The notes: a model not told the origin generated them from the sequence alone. Positions 10,378 through 20,338 are shown, numbered from the stretch's first letter. The stretch: 64,000 bases of DNA from Alphaproteobacteria bacterium (GCA_028865545.1 JAGWJY010000001.1:62001-126000); one strand, 5' to 3'. Translations and numbers: made by a program.

Positions 10378-11392
10378 ACATTCGCGACGCGTGTTCCAGG
10401 CCGCTCTCATAGGCCGCGATCAGCTTGTCCCAGGTCGCGTCCGCGCCGTCGTCGATTTGCTTCCGCCGCGGATCGGCATCGAACCAGGCAATGGTCCGCC
10501 GGATACCTTCGGCGAAGGGCACCTTGGCACCGAAGTCCGGTACGAAGCGTTTGATCTTCGTGTTGTCGAACACCACGCTGACCGCCTTGTCGCCGGTCAG
10601 GCTGCCGACTTCATCGGGAATGCAGGCGCCTATGAAATCGGAAGGGATATGGACGAGCTTCGCCTCCACCCCGGCCGCCTCAGCCGCGATCCGGGTGAAC
10701 TGGTCCCAGGTCATCACCTCCTCGCCGGTGATGTGGAAGGCGTGGCCGATGGCTTGTTCGTGCCCCAAGAGGCCCGCCAGCCCGACGGCGAAATCGCTGT
10801 TGTGGGTGATCACCCAGAGCGAAGAACCGTCGCCCGGCACGATGATCTTCTTGCCCCGCCGCATCCGGTCCACCGCCGTGTACGATTTCTGCCAGGAATT
10901 CACCGCCAGCACGATCTGCGTGTCGCCATAGGTGAGCGACGGGCGCACGATCGTGACCGGAAAACCCTCATCACGATACGCCTGCATCAACCGTTCTTCG
11001 CAAGCGATCTTGTCGCGTGAATACTGCCAGTACGGATTGGCCAGCGGCGTCGACTCCGTGATCAGATAATGACCGATCGGTTTCTGGTAGGCGCTCGCCG
11101 AGCTGATGAAAACGAATTGCCGCGTGCGGCCGCGAAACAGGCGGATGTCGCGTTCCACATCGGCCGGCGTGTAGGCGCGCCAGTCCACCACTGCGTCGAA
11201 GGATAGCTTGCCGAGCGCCTGTGATACCGCAGTCTCGTCGGCGACGTCCGCGACGATGGTGCGGACATTTTGCGGCAGATCGGCGGCGCGCTGTCCGCGC
11301 CTGAGCAGCGTCAGCTCGATGCCGCGCTCCGCTACCAGCGCCGTGCAGGCCGTGCTGATGATTCCGGTGCCGCCGATGAAAAGAACTTTCAT
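10367..11392 (-). CDS. NAD-dependent epimerase/dehydratase family protein (extended SDR)
   Basis: MKVLFIGGTGIISTACTALVAERGIELTLLRRG; FVFISSASAYQKP. Confidence 0.85.
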   Translation of the reverse strand: MKVLFIGGTGIISTACTALVAERGIELTLLRRGQRAADLPQNVRTIVADVADETAVSQALGKLSFDAVVDWRAYTPADVERDIRLFRGRTRQFVFISSASAYQKPIGHYLITESTPLANPYWQYSRDKIACEERLMQAYRDEGFPVTIVRPSLTYGDTQIVLAVNSWQKSYTAVDRMRRGKKIIVPGDGSSLWVITHNSDFAVGLAGLLGHEQAIGHAFHITGEEVMTWDQFTRIAAEAAGVEAKLVHIPSDFIGACIPDEVGSLTGDKAVSVVFDNTKIKRFVPDFGAKVPFAEGIRRTIAWFDADPRRKQIDDGADATWDKLIAAYESGLEHASRMFRS

Positions 11393-11484
11393 GTCGCCTC
11401 CAGGATAGCCGACAGAGCAGGCATGGCTGCCGTCGCAAAACGTTGAAACAAGTTCGCACCGCCCGTAATTTTGTCGAACCTTAC

Positions 11485-11600
11485 CTCACCATGGTCGGGC
11501 CTGATCCGGCCATCCAGCTGAAACAAGACACGCTTCGGCACATTGGCGCACACATGCTGGATGGGCGGCTCAAGGCCGCCCATGGTGGACAGGAGGTTCA
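11485..11600. repeat. Intergenic palindromic repeat of the alphaproteobacterial 'MAGLDPAIH'-coding type
   Basis: accatggtcgggcctgatccggccatccag plus tggatgggcggctcaaggccgcccatggtgga hairpin; spurious ORF MVGPDPAIQ. Confidence 0.55.
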
Positions 11601-11625
11601 AGCGTCCGCTCTATCCGAAGAGGCT

Positions 11626-13269
11626 CTACGATTCTCCCATGAACGGATAGCGGTAATCCGTCGGCGGCACGAAGGTTTCCTTGATGGTGCGCGGCGAAAT
11701 CCAGCGCATCAGATTCCACATCGAGCCGGCCTTGTCGTTGGTGCCGGAGGCGCGGCCGCCGCCGAAGGGCTGCTGGCCCACCACGGCTCCGGTCGGCTTG
11801 TCGTTGATGTAGAAGTTTCCCGCGGCATGGCGCAGCCCCGCCTCGGCCGCGGCGACGGCGTCAATATCTGCAGCGAAGATCGCGCCCGTCAGCCCGTAAT
11901 CGCTGGAACGGTCGATGAGCCCGACCGTCTCGGCGAATGCGGCATCATCGTACACATAGGCCGTGACGAGGGGGCCGAAGAGTTCTTCCGTCATCAGCCG
12001 CGATTGCGGGGCGGTGCTTTCCACCAGCGTCGGTGCGATGAACCATCCCTCTCTTGCATCCGCCGCGCCGCCGCAGATGATCTTGGTCGCCGGATCGCAG
12101 CGCGCTTCCTCCTGCGCCGCGCTCAGCTTGCGCCACGACGCTTCGTCGATCACCGCGCCCATGAAATTGCGGAAATCGGCGATGTCGCCCGTGGCGATGC
12201 TTTCGATGCCGGCCACCATCCTGTCGCGCAGCTCCGGCCACAGGCTCTTCGGCACATAGAGGCGCGAGGCCGCGGAACATTTCTGCCCCTGATATTCGAA
12301 GCCGCCGCGCAGAATGGCGGTGGTCAGCGCCGCCACATCGGCGCTCGGATGCGCCAGGATGAAGTTCTTGCCGCCAGTCTCGCCCACCAGCCGCGGATAG
12401 CCGCGATAGCGCCCTTCGCCGACACGCCGCACGATGGCGTTGAACACCTCCGTCGAGCCCGTGAAATGCACGCCCATCAGCAAGGGATGCGCAAGTGCGA
12501 CGTCGGAAATCTCCGACGCTTTGCCGTACACAAGGTTGATCACCCCGTCCGGCAGTCCTGCCCGACGCAGGATGTCCATGATGAAATGCGCGGAATATTG
12601 CGCGGTGCTGGCTGGCTTCCACAGCACGGTGTTTCCCGCCAGCGCCGGCGCCGTCGGAAGATTGCCCGCGATGGAGGTGAAGTTGAACGGCGTCACCGCA
12701 TAGACGAAGCCGTCGAGCGGGCGGTAATCGACGCGGTTCCACGCACCCGGCGGCGAGATCGGCTGATGCGCGTAGATCTGCGCCAGGAAGGCGGCGTTGA
12801 AGCGCCAGAAATCGGCAAGCTCAGCCGCCGCGTCGATCTCGGCCTGATGCACGGTCTTGGATTGGCCGAGCATGGTCGCGGCGTTCAACGTATCGCGGCA
12901 CGGTCCGCTCAAAAGATCGGCGGCGCGCAGGAACACCGCGGCGCGCTCCTGCCATGGCGTGGCGCTCCAGCCGGCGCGCGCCTGCAACGCCGCGGCGGTG
13001 GCGGCCTCAATCTCGTTGTGCCCCGCCAGATGCACGTCGGCCAGAACGTGGTGATGGCGATGGGGCATGACGGACGGCTGCAGCTTGCCGGTGCGCACAT
13101 CCCGTCCGGCAATCACCAGCGGCAGCTCGATGCGCGCATGCGCCATTTCCGACAGACGTGCCTTGATGGCGGTGCGTTCGGCCGAACCCGGTGCGTAAGA
13201 GCGTACCGGCTCGTTCTGCACGGCAGGCAGGCTGCAAACGGCGTCGAGGGGGGCGAAGCGATCGTTCAT
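11626..13269 (-). CDS. pruA: L-glutamate gamma-semialdehyde (1-pyrroline-5-carboxylate) dehydrogenase
   Basis: MNDRFAPLDAVCSLPAVQNEPVRSYAPGS; FTGSTEVFNAIVRRVGEGRYRGYPRLVGETGGKNFILAH; FEYQGQKCSAASRLYVP. Confidence 0.93.
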   Translation of the reverse strand: MNDRFAPLDAVCSLPAVQNEPVRSYAPGSAERTAIKARLSEMAHARIELPLVIAGRDVRTGKLQPSVMPHRHHHVLADVHLAGHNEIEAATAAALQARAGWSATPWQERAAVFLRAADLLSGPCRDTLNAATMLGQSKTVHQAEIDAAAELADFWRFNAAFLAQIYAHQPISPPGAWNRVDYRPLDGFVYAVTPFNFTSIAGNLPTAPALAGNTVLWKPASTAQYSAHFIMDILRRAGLPDGVINLVYGKASEISDVALAHPLLMGVHFTGSTEVFNAIVRRVGEGRYRGYPRLVGETGGKNFILAHPSADVAALTTAILRGGFEYQGQKCSAASRLYVPKSLWPELRDRMVAGIESIATGDIADFRNFMGAVIDEASWRKLSAAQEEARCDPATKIICGGAADAREGWFIAPTLVESTAPQSRLMTEELFGPLVTAYVYDDAAFAETVGLIDRSSDYGLTGAIFAADIDAVAAAEAGLRHAAGNFYINDKPTGAVVGQQPFGGGRASGTNDKAGSMWNLMRWISPRTIKETFVPPTDYRYPFMGES

Positions 13270-13425
13270 CGACCATCTCCATGTGGAAGACGCGGCTGGC
13301 GAGAAGTATAGGCCGTTCGCCGACGCGGCACACGGGCCGGTCGCCGCAGCGAAGAATCGAACGGTGACGGCGGCACGGTGAGAGAAAGATTTCACGCGGC
13401 CGCAAGAGGGAGACCGTTTCTTCTC

Positions 13426-14820
13426 CTACACCGGCAACCGAATCGTCGCGCGCAGACCCCCTTCGGGGCTTTTGGACAACAGAAGATCGCCGCCATGGGC
13501 ACGCGCGACATCACGCGCGATGGTCAGACCTAGCCCGACGCCGCCGCTCTGCAGATTGCGGCCCTGGTCGAGGCGATGGAACGGACGGAACGCCTCTTCG
13601 CGTTTGTCGTCGGGGATGCCCGGTCCGTCGTCGTCGACATGGATATGGGCGAAACGCGCTTCCCGCGCCAGCGAGACGCGGACATGCTTGCCGTGCTTCA
13701 GCGCATTGTCGATCAGGTTGGTGGCGCAGCGGCGCAGCGCGTTCGGCTTCACCGCCAGCAGGATGCCGCTCGGCGTGTCGATGGTGAGCCGATCGGCGGC
13801 GCCGGGCCGTGCGCCCGCCGTCGCCTGGGCAGCGTCGCGCACCAGATCACCGAGGTCTGCGAGTTCGGCCTTCTCGCCGCCTTCGCCGCGCGCGAAATCC
13901 AGATATTCGTCGAGCATGCGCTCCATCTCGCCGACGTCTTCGCGCAACGCCTCGATCTCCGATCCGGGCTTCATCATGGCGAGCTGCAGGCGGATACGCG
14001 TCAGCGGCGTCTTCAGGTCATGGCTGACGCCCGCCAGCATCTCGGTGCGCTGGTGGACGTGGCGCTCGATGCGCTCGCGCATGGTCAGAAAGGCCTGCGC
14101 CGCGCGGCGCACTTCGGTGGCGCCATAAGGCTTGAAGTCCGGCACGGCACGGCCCTTGCCGAAAGCGTCGGCGGCGCGCGCCAGCCGTTCGATCGGCCGC
14201 ACCTGATTGCGCAGGAACAGGATGGCCACGGCCAGCAGAATCAGCGATGAGCCCACCATCCAGGCGATGAACAGATCAGGGCTCGACACGGTGACACGGT
14301 CACGCGGTACCACCATCTTCAGCACCCCGTCGCGGACCTCGACGCTGATTTGATAGGTCCTCGCCAGCCCTTTGGTGCGGAAATGGCGCGTCTCGCCGAT
14401 CTGCTGTTCGATCACCTCGTCGAGAGCCTCGTCGATGGTGCTGGTGCGCCGGCGACGCAAGGGCGCCGGGATCTTGGCGCCGGGTTCAAAGGTGAGGCCG
14501 TAGCGCAGCTGGCGTGCGGCCAACGCCCGCAGCTTGATGCGCTCCTGCGCCGGATAGCTGTCCTCCATGGCGATCAGCATCGCGGTGTCCGCCGCGACGT
14601 CGCGCGCCATGCGCCGCGTGGTGGTCTCCAGATCGCGCTCGAAGAAGACATAGGAGACGATCGCCTGCAGCAGGAACATCGGCGCAACGATGATGATCAG
14701 CGAACGGCCGAACAGGCCGCGCGGCATCACATGCTTGAGCAGGCGGCCGGGACGCAGCCGCGACAGGACGGAGAGCGTGCGCTCAAACGATGCGGTCGGG
14801 GACAAGAACGTAACCCACAC
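13426..14820 (-). CDS. EnvZ-like sensor histidine kinase (HAMP/HisKA/HATPase)
   Basis: AGVSHDLKTPLTRIRLQLAM; VDDDGPGIPDDKREEAFRPFHRLDQGRN; two TM segments. Confidence 0.93.
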   Translation of the reverse strand: MWVTFLSPTASFERTLSVLSRLRPGRLLKHVMPRGLFGRSLIIIVAPMFLLQAIVSYVFFERDLETTTRRMARDVAADTAMLIAMEDSYPAQERIKLRALAARQLRYGLTFEPGAKIPAPLRRRRTSTIDEALDEVIEQQIGETRHFRTKGLARTYQISVEVRDGVLKMVVPRDRVTVSSPDLFIAWMVGSSLILLAVAILFLRNQVRPIERLARAADAFGKGRAVPDFKPYGATEVRRAAQAFLTMRERIERHVHQRTEMLAGVSHDLKTPLTRIRLQLAMMKPGSEIEALREDVGEMERMLDEYLDFARGEGGEKAELADLGDLVRDAAQATAGARPGAADRLTIDTPSGILLAVKPNALRRCATNLIDNALKHGKHVRVSLAREARFAHIHVDDDGPGIPDDKREEAFRPFHRLDQGRNLQSGGVGLGLTIARDVARAHGGDLLLSKSPEGGLRATIRLPV

Positions 14821-15481
14821 CGCGGACGGTCTGAAGATAAAGCGGCAGCTTGGGATCCTCCTCGATCTTGCGCCTGAGGCGCGTCACCTGCACGTCGATC
14901 GAGCGCTCCAGCGCCACGCCCAGCCGCGCGCACAGATCGGAACGCGAAAAGGAGCGGCCGGCATTGGCGGCGAAGAGCTGCAGCAGGGCGCTTTCCGAAC
15001 TCGTCAGGCGCACCGGCTTACCTCTGCGGGTCAGCTGTTTGCGGTCCGGGTCGTACAGGCAGTCGCCCATGCGTACCTCGCCGATGGCGTCACGTGCGGG
15101 CGGGGCGGCGCGGCGCAACAGCCCGCCGATGCGCAACACCAGCTCGCGCGGCTCGAACGGCTTGGCGAGATAATCGTCGGCGCCGCGCTCCAGGCCCTGA
15201 ATGCGGTCTTCGGCTTCGCCTTTCGCCGTCAGCATCAGGATCGGCACGGAGGAATTCGACCGTACGGATTGCGTCAGGTCGAAACCGGATTCGCCGGGCA
15301 TCATCACATCCACGATCAACAGGTCGAAGGCCATGCTCTTCATCAGCGCCCGCGCGTCCGCCGCGTTCGCTGCGGCACTCACGCGAAAACCGTTGGAGGA
15401 CAGGTAGCGCTGCAACAGCGCGCGCAGTCTTTCATCGTCGTCGACCACCAGCAGATGCGGATCCTGCACGGCCGAACTCAT
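14783..15481 (-). CDS. OmpR-family response regulator (PetR-like)
   Basis: HLLVVDDDERLRALLQRYL...LLIVDVMMPGESGFDLTQSVR; winged helix SIDVQVTRLRRKIEEDPKLPLYLQTVRGVGYVL. Confidence 0.94.
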   Translation of the reverse strand: MSSAVQDPHLLVVDDDERLRALLQRYLSSNGFRVSAAANAADARALMKSMAFDLLIVDVMMPGESGFDLTQSVRSNSSVPILMLTAKGEAEDRIQGLERGADDYLAKPFEPRELVLRIGGLLRRAAPPARDAIGEVRMGDCLYDPDRKQLTRRGKPVRLTSSESALLQLFAANAGRSFSRSDLCARLGVALERSIDVQVTRLRRKIEEDPKLPLYLQTVRGVGYVLVPDRIV

Positions 15482-15960
15482 GGTTTGCCCTTCTGTCCGA
15501 TGACGCCCTGCAGCACTTTGCGGAAGCCGTTCACCGCCTCCTGACCTGCCGCCTTGAAGGCGGAGGCGAGGAGCGGACGTTGTGCATCCCAGATCGCGTC
15601 GGCGAGCGCGGCGCCCGACTCGGTCAACTGCAAACGGCGGGTGCGTCGATCTTGCATACCGGCTTTGCGCTCTACGAGGCCGTCTTTGAGCAGATCGTTG
15701 AGAACGCGGTTGAGACTCTGCTTGGTCACTTTCAGGAAGCCTAGCAATTCGGCAACGGAAAGCCCCGGATTGCGCGCAATGAAATGCAAGGCCCGGGCAT
15801 GGGCACGTCCCAAACTTGCTTTGGCGAGCGGCACGGCACTTTGTGCGGAAATATCGCGAGCGGCGAAGAACAGCAAATCCAAGCCTTGCTTTAGCGCCTC
15901 GTCGCTAAGGTATAATGTTCGCGTATCGGGCGGTGTCCCGCCGAATTTTACGTCAGACAT
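15478..15960 (-). CDS. MarR-family transcriptional regulator (PetP-like)
   Basis: MSDVKFGG...GLSVAELLGFLKVTKQSLNRVLNDLLKDGLVERKAGMQDRRTRRLQLTESG; directly upstream of the PetR-like gene. Confidence 0.9.
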   Translation of the reverse strand: MSDVKFGGTPPDTRTLYLSDEALKQGLDLLFFAARDISAQSAVPLAKASLGRAHARALHFIARNPGLSVAELLGFLKVTKQSLNRVLNDLLKDGLVERKAGMQDRRTRRLQLTESGAALADAIWDAQRPLLASAFKAAGQEAVNGFRKVLQGVIGQKGKP

Positions 15961-15966
15961 ACTGAC
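15952..15966. promoter_or_regulatory. Inverted repeat GTCAG-ACATA-CTGAC over the start codon of the MarR-family gene
   Basis: Perfect 5-bp arms, 5-nt centre, read directly. Confidence 0.55.
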
Positions 15967-16015
15967 ATAAATAGGCCGCCTGCCACGGCAAGGCAAGAGC
16001 CTGGAGGATAATGAG

Positions 16016-16915
16016 ATGGCCGATGTGATCCCCTTTGACGTTCGCGAAGGTTCGCTTTGGTACGACGGCAAACTCGTGCCCTGGAAGGATGCGAAGACGC
16101 ACGTCCTGACCCACGGACTGCACTACGCCTCCTGCATCTTTGAGGGCGAGCGCGTCTATTCCGGCCGCATCTACAAGCTGAAGGAGCATACCACGCGGCT
16201 GTTCGAAAGCGCCCGCATCCTCGGCATGACGATTCCCTATACCGAAGACGAGATCAGCGCCGCCTGCATCGAAGCGGCCAAGGCGCAGGACATCGTCGAC
16301 GGTTATGTCCGCCCGGTGGTCTTCCGCGGCAGCGAGATGATGGCGGTGTCGGCGCAGCAGACGAAAATCCATGTCGCCATCGCCGTGTGGCAGTGGCCGT
16401 CTTATTTCGATCCGGCGACGAAGCTGAAGGGAATCCGCCTCGACATTTCCGATTGGAAACGTCCGGCTCCCGATACGGCTCCGACCAAGGCCAAGGCGGC
16501 CGGGCTCTATATGATCTGCACGATGTCGAAGCACGCGGCGGAAGCCAAAGGCTATGCGGACGCGATGATGCTCGACTATCGCGGCCTGGTCGCCGAGGCG
16601 ACCGGCGCCAATATCTTCTTCGTCAAGGACGGCACGCTGCATACGCCGACGCCGGACTGTTTCCTCAACGGGATTACCCGCCAGTCCGTGATGGCACTCG
16701 CGCGCATCCGTCAGATTCCGGTTGTCGAACGGCACATCGAGCCCCAGGAAATGGCGAATTTCTCCGAGTGCTTCCTCACCGGGTCGGCTGCGGAAGTGAC
16801 GCCGGTGTCCGAGATCGGACCTTATCGCTTCAAGCCGGGACAGATTTCCGAGACACTGATGCACGACTATGCCGACGAGGTCCGCCGGCCAGTGTCGCAG
16901 GTCTCTTTGGGTTAG
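16016..16915 (+). CDS. ilvE: Branched-chain amino acid aminotransferase
   Basis: HGLHYASCIFEGERVYSGRIYKLKEHTTRL; CFLNGITRQSVMALAR; CFLTGSAAEVTPVSEIG. Confidence 0.93.
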   Translation: MADVIPFDVREGSLWYDGKLVPWKDAKTHVLTHGLHYASCIFEGERVYSGRIYKLKEHTTRLFESARILGMTIPYTEDEISAACIEAAKAQDIVDGYVRPVVFRGSEMMAVSAQQTKIHVAIAVWQWPSYFDPATKLKGIRLDISDWKRPAPDTAPTKAKAAGLYMICTMSKHAAEAKGYADAMMLDYRGLVAEATGANIFFVKDGTLHTPTPDCFLNGITRQSVMALARIRQIPVVERHIEPQEMANFSECFLTGSAAEVTPVSEIGPYRFKPGQISETLMHDYADEVRRPVSQVSLG

Positions 16916-16930
16916 GACGACTCATCCATT

Positions 16931-16984
16931 CCGGCAACGCGCTCACGCTTCGACATAGCGCGTGAGTGCGTTGTCGCGTGCCGG
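16931..16984. terminator. Long hairpin downstream of ilvE (no T-tract)
   Basis: CAACGCGCTCACGC (16935-16948) pairs with GCGTGAGTGCGTTG (16960-16973), one G-U; outer CCGGCA/TGCCGG. Confidence 0.5.
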
Positions 16985-17181
16985 ATACGAATGTGGTGAT
17001 ATAGAATATGTGGTAATTCGAGCGTGTCGGTTCAAGTGGCGCGCGCGGATTTTTACGGTCTGCGACAAATTCCGAAAAATATTTTTGATTTCACCGGCTA
17101 ACATCCGCCGTTGTCGCACCGTGCAGGAAGTCTATTCAGACTCATTTGCGGAAAACTATATCTTCGAGGCTTCGTACCGCG

Positions 17182-17619
17182 TCATTTCCAGCGCTTCGCT
17201 GCGTTGTCATCGGAGGCCTTCGCCTCGACCCATCGCGTTTCGGTCCCGCGCTGCTCCTGCTTCCAAAATGCAGCCGTGGTCTTGAGATGGTCCATCAGGA
17301 ATTCGCAGGCGGCGAAGGCTTCCCGGCGGTGGCTTGCGGCGACGGCGACGAGAACGATGCGCTCGCCCGGTTTCAATTCACCGACACGATGGATCACGGT
17401 AACGCCCAGGAGCGGCCAGCGGCGCGCGGCGTCGTCGATGTGCCGGGCAATTTCGCGCTCGGCCATGCCGGGGTAATGCTCGAGCATCAAGGTTTCGATG
17501 CCGTCCTCGCCGCGCACATGGCCGGTAAACGTGGCCAGCGCGCCGGCGCCTTGCGACATCTCCTCGAGTTCGGGTCCAAGGTCGAACGGCGCCGTCTGAA
17601 TTTTGATGCGTGTCTTCAT
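17182..17619 (-). CDS. moaE: Molybdopterin synthase catalytic subunit MoaE
   Basis: GALATFTGHVRGEDGIETLMLEHYPGMAEREI; VIHRVGELKPGERIVLVAVAASHRREAF. Confidence 0.93.
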   Translation of the reverse strand: MKTRIKIQTAPFDLGPELEEMSQGAGALATFTGHVRGEDGIETLMLEHYPGMAEREIARHIDDAARRWPLLGVTVIHRVGELKPGERIVLVAVAASHRREAFAACEFLMDHLKTTAAFWKQEQRGTETRWVEAKASDDNAAKRWK

Positions 17620-17867
17620 CCGCCTGTCACCGGAGGAAAAAAGGCAATCTCATCGTCATCGCCAATGGGCGCGTCGAACCCGGCGTGCTCCTGATTTACC
17701 GCCGCACGCAGTCGCGACAGATCGGCGAAAGCATCGGCATAGCCGGGTCCCAAGGCAGTCAAATGGCGGATAAGGTCGCGGACCGTGGCCACGCCGGCGG
17801 GCGGCTTGACGTCCTCTTCGCCCTTGCCGATCTTCTGGCGCACCCAGGCGAAATAGAGGAGTTTCAC
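17616..17867 (-). CDS. moaD: Molybdopterin synthase sulfur-carrier subunit MoaD (GTG start)
   Basis: VKLLYFAWVRQKIGKGEED...DDEIAFFPPVTGG with C-terminal GG; overlaps moaE. Confidence 0.92.
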   Translation of the reverse strand: MKLLYFAWVRQKIGKGEEDVKPPAGVATVRDLIRHLTALGPGYADAFADLSRLRAAVNQEHAGFDAPIGDDDEIAFFPPVTGG

Positions 17868-18439
17868 GCGGCCGTCTCGCGGCGCGGGCGGGTGTGGGCC
17901 AGACCCGCGCGCAGATAGACATAACCGGTCGCCACCGTCAGGCCGGCAGCCACCCACAAGGCCACATAGGCGAAGGCCAGCGCACCGGGCACGATCTTGT
18001 CGGCCATGGGCCCGAGGATCATCGCGCCGATGGCGATCATCTGAATGGTCGTCTTGATCTTGGCGAAAAAGCTGACGGGTACGCTGACATCAGCGCCCGC
18101 CAGGAATTCGCGCAGGCCGGAGACCAGGATTTCACGCGCCAGGATCACCAAAGCCGGCACCAGCTTCCAACCGTCGAAGCTGCCGCCCGCCACCAGCATC
18201 ATCAGCGCCACGCCCACCAGAATCTTGTCGGCGATGGGATCGAGCATGCGGCCGAAATCGCTGCCGGCGTTGAGTTTTCGCGCCGCCAGGCCGTCGAGCG
18301 CGTCGCTCAGGCCGGCAATCGTGAAGACGGCGAACGCAATGAGCCGCGCCGTCATGCCGGGCAGGGCAAAAGCGATGGCAAAGACCGGCACCAATGCGAT
18401 GCGCAGGACGGTGAGGATGTTGGGCAGACCTACCAGCAT
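17864..18439 (-). CDS. pgsA: CDP-diacylglycerol--glycerol-3-phosphate 3-phosphatidyltransferase
   Basis: LPNILTVLRIALVPVFAIAF; SDALDGLAARKLNAGSDFGRMLDPIADK CDP-alcohol phosphatidyltransferase motif. Confidence 0.94.
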   Translation of the reverse strand: MLVGLPNILTVLRIALVPVFAIAFALPGMTARLIAFAVFTIAGLSDALDGLAARKLNAGSDFGRMLDPIADKILVGVALMMLVAGGSFDGWKLVPALVILAREILVSGLREFLAGADVSVPVSFFAKIKTTIQMIAIGAMILGPMADKIVPGALAFAYVALWVAAGLTVATGYVYLRAGLAHTRPRRETAA

Positions 18440-18457
18440 AATGATTTCTATACGCGT

Positions 18458-20338
18458 TCAACCGGCCGGGTGGAAGAAGTCATAGATTTTCTTGGCCAAT
18501 GTCCCAGAAACGCCCGACACGCTTTCGATGTCGGCCAGGCTGGCGCCGGCGACGGCCCGGGCCGAGCCGAAATGCTGCAGCAGCGCGCGTTTGCGGGAAG
18601 CGCCGACGCCGGCGATCTCGTCCAGAGGATTGGCGCCAATGGCCTTTGAGCGCTTTTTGCGATGGCTGCCGATGGCAAAGCGGTGAGCCTCGTCGCGCAG
18701 CCGCTGCAGATAGTAGAGCACGGGGCTCTTCTGATCGAGCCGGAAAGGCGGCTTCCCGGGCTGGTGGAGGTGTTCGTAGCCTGCGTCGCGCTCCGCCCCC
18801 TTGGAGATGGCGACCAAGGCCACGTCCTCCACTCCCAGATCGGCGAAGACCTGGCAGGCGACGGCCAGTTGGCCCGGGCCGCCGTCGATCAAAGCCACGT
18901 CCGGCCGCTTGGCTTTCGTGTCCTCGTCTTCCTTCATCAGGCGCGAGAAGCGACGCGTCAGCACCTCGCGCATCATGGCGTAGTCGTCGCCGGGTGTCAG
19001 TTCAGCGGTCTTGATGTTGAATTTGCGATACTCGCCCTTTTCGAAGCCATCGGGGCCCGCCACGATCATGCCGCCGACCGCGTGGCCTCCCTGGATGTGC
19101 GAATTGTCATAAACCTCGATGCGCTTCGGCGGTGTATCCAGGCCGAAGACTTCCGCCACGCCATCGAGCAGTTCGCGCTGCGCCGCGTTCTCCGCCATGC
19201 GCCGGCCGAGTTGTTCGCGGGCATTGGTCAGCGCCATTTCCACCAGATCGCGCTTCTCGCCGCGCTCGGGCACGGCGATTTGCACCTTGCGCTCGGCGCG
19301 CAGCGTCAGTGCTTCGGCGAGCAATTCGCGGTTGGGGATATCCTCGGACAGCAGAATAAGCGACGGCGCCAAGCGTTCGTCATAAAACTGGCCGATGAAG
19401 GCTTCCAGCACCTCGCCGGTGGAGAGTTCGGCGGTGTGGCGTGGGAAATAGGGGCGGTTGCCCCAGTTCTGCCCGGCGCGGAAGAAGAACACCTGCACGC
19501 AAGTCTCGCCGCCCTGGTTGAACGCGGCGAAGAGATCGGCTTCGGCGAAACCCGACGGATTGATGCCCTGCACCGACTGCACCTGGTTCATGGCGCGCAC
19601 ACGGTCGCGCAAGCGTGCCGCGCGCTCGAAGTCGAGCGTCTCGGCCGCGGCCTCCATGTCTTTCACCAGCTGCGCCTGCACCGCCCGGCTTTTGCCGGCG
19701 AGGAAGCGTTCCGCTTCGTCCACCAGTTCCTGATAGGCCGCCTCGTCGATGCGCCCGACGCACGGCGCCGCGCAGCGTTTGATCTGGAACAACAGACACG
19801 GGCGCGTGCGCGACTCGAATACCGAATCCGAACAGGAGCGCAGCAGAAAAGCGCGCTGCAAGGTGTTGAGCGTGCGGTTGACGGCGCCGGTGTTGGCGAA
19901 CGGTCCGAAATAGATGCCTTTGGCGGTCTTGGCGCCACGATGTTTGAGAAGCTGCGGAAAGGCGTGGTCCTGGCGCACCAGGATGTTGGGAAAGGATTTG
20001 TCGTCGCGGAAGGAGACGTTGTAACGCGGCTTCAACCGCTTGATCAGGTTCGATTCCAACAGCAGGGCTTCGGTTTCCGATGCCGTAGTGACGAACAGCA
20101 TCTCCACCGTCTCACAGATCATGCGGGCGATGCGCTCGGTGTGTCCGCCGGACTTGGCATAGGACGCGACGCGTTTCTTCAGGCTCTTGGCCTTGCCGAC
20201 GTACAACACGTCGCCCTTGGCATCGAGCATGCGATAGACGCCGGGCGCATCCGGCAGGGTCTTCACATAGGCGGCGATGCGCGCGATGCCCGTGAGAGCT
20301 GCGTCGGCCGGTTCGATCGTGTCGTCCTCGTTCGCCAT
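18458..20338 (-). CDS. uvrC: Excinuclease ABC subunit UvrC
   Basis: GIY-YIG start LPDAPGVYRMLDAKGDVLYVGKAKSLKKRVASY; RIEVYDNSHIQGGHAVGGMIV; C-terminal HhH. Confidence 0.97.
   Translation of the reverse strand: MANEDDTIEPADAALTGIARIAAYVKTLPDAPGVYRMLDAKGDVLYVGKAKSLKKRVASYAKSGGHTERIARMICETVEMLFVTTASETEALLLESNLIKRLKPRYNVSFRDDKSFPNILVRQDHAFPQLLKHRGAKTAKGIYFGPFANTGAVNRTLNTLQRAFLLRSCSDSVFESRTRPCLLFQIKRCAAPCVGRIDEAAYQELVDEAERFLAGKSRAVQAQLVKDMEAAAETLDFERAARLRDRVRAMNQVQSVQGINPSGFAEADLFAAFNQGGETCVQVFFFRAGQNWGNRPYFPRHTAELSTGEVLEAFIGQFYDERLAPSLILLSEDIPNRELLAEALTLRAERKVQIAVPERGEKRDLVEMALTNAREQLGRRMAENAAQRELLDGVAEVFGLDTPPKRIEVYDNSHIQGGHAVGGMIVAGPDGFEKGEYRKFNIKTAELTPGDDYAMMREVLTRRFSRLMKEDEDTKAKRPDVALIDGGPGQLAVACQVFADLGVEDVALVAISKGAERDAGYEHLHQPGKPPFRLDQKSPVLYYLQRLRDEAHRFAIGSHRKKRSKAIGANPLDEIAGVGASRKRALLQHFGSARAVAGASLADIESVSGVSGTLAKKIYDFFHPAG

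Noticed and set aside
11443-13311. Long plus-strand ORF (622 aa)
   Set aside because: Antisense shadow of pruA, typical of high-GC codon bias; composition rich in R/H/G with no domain.
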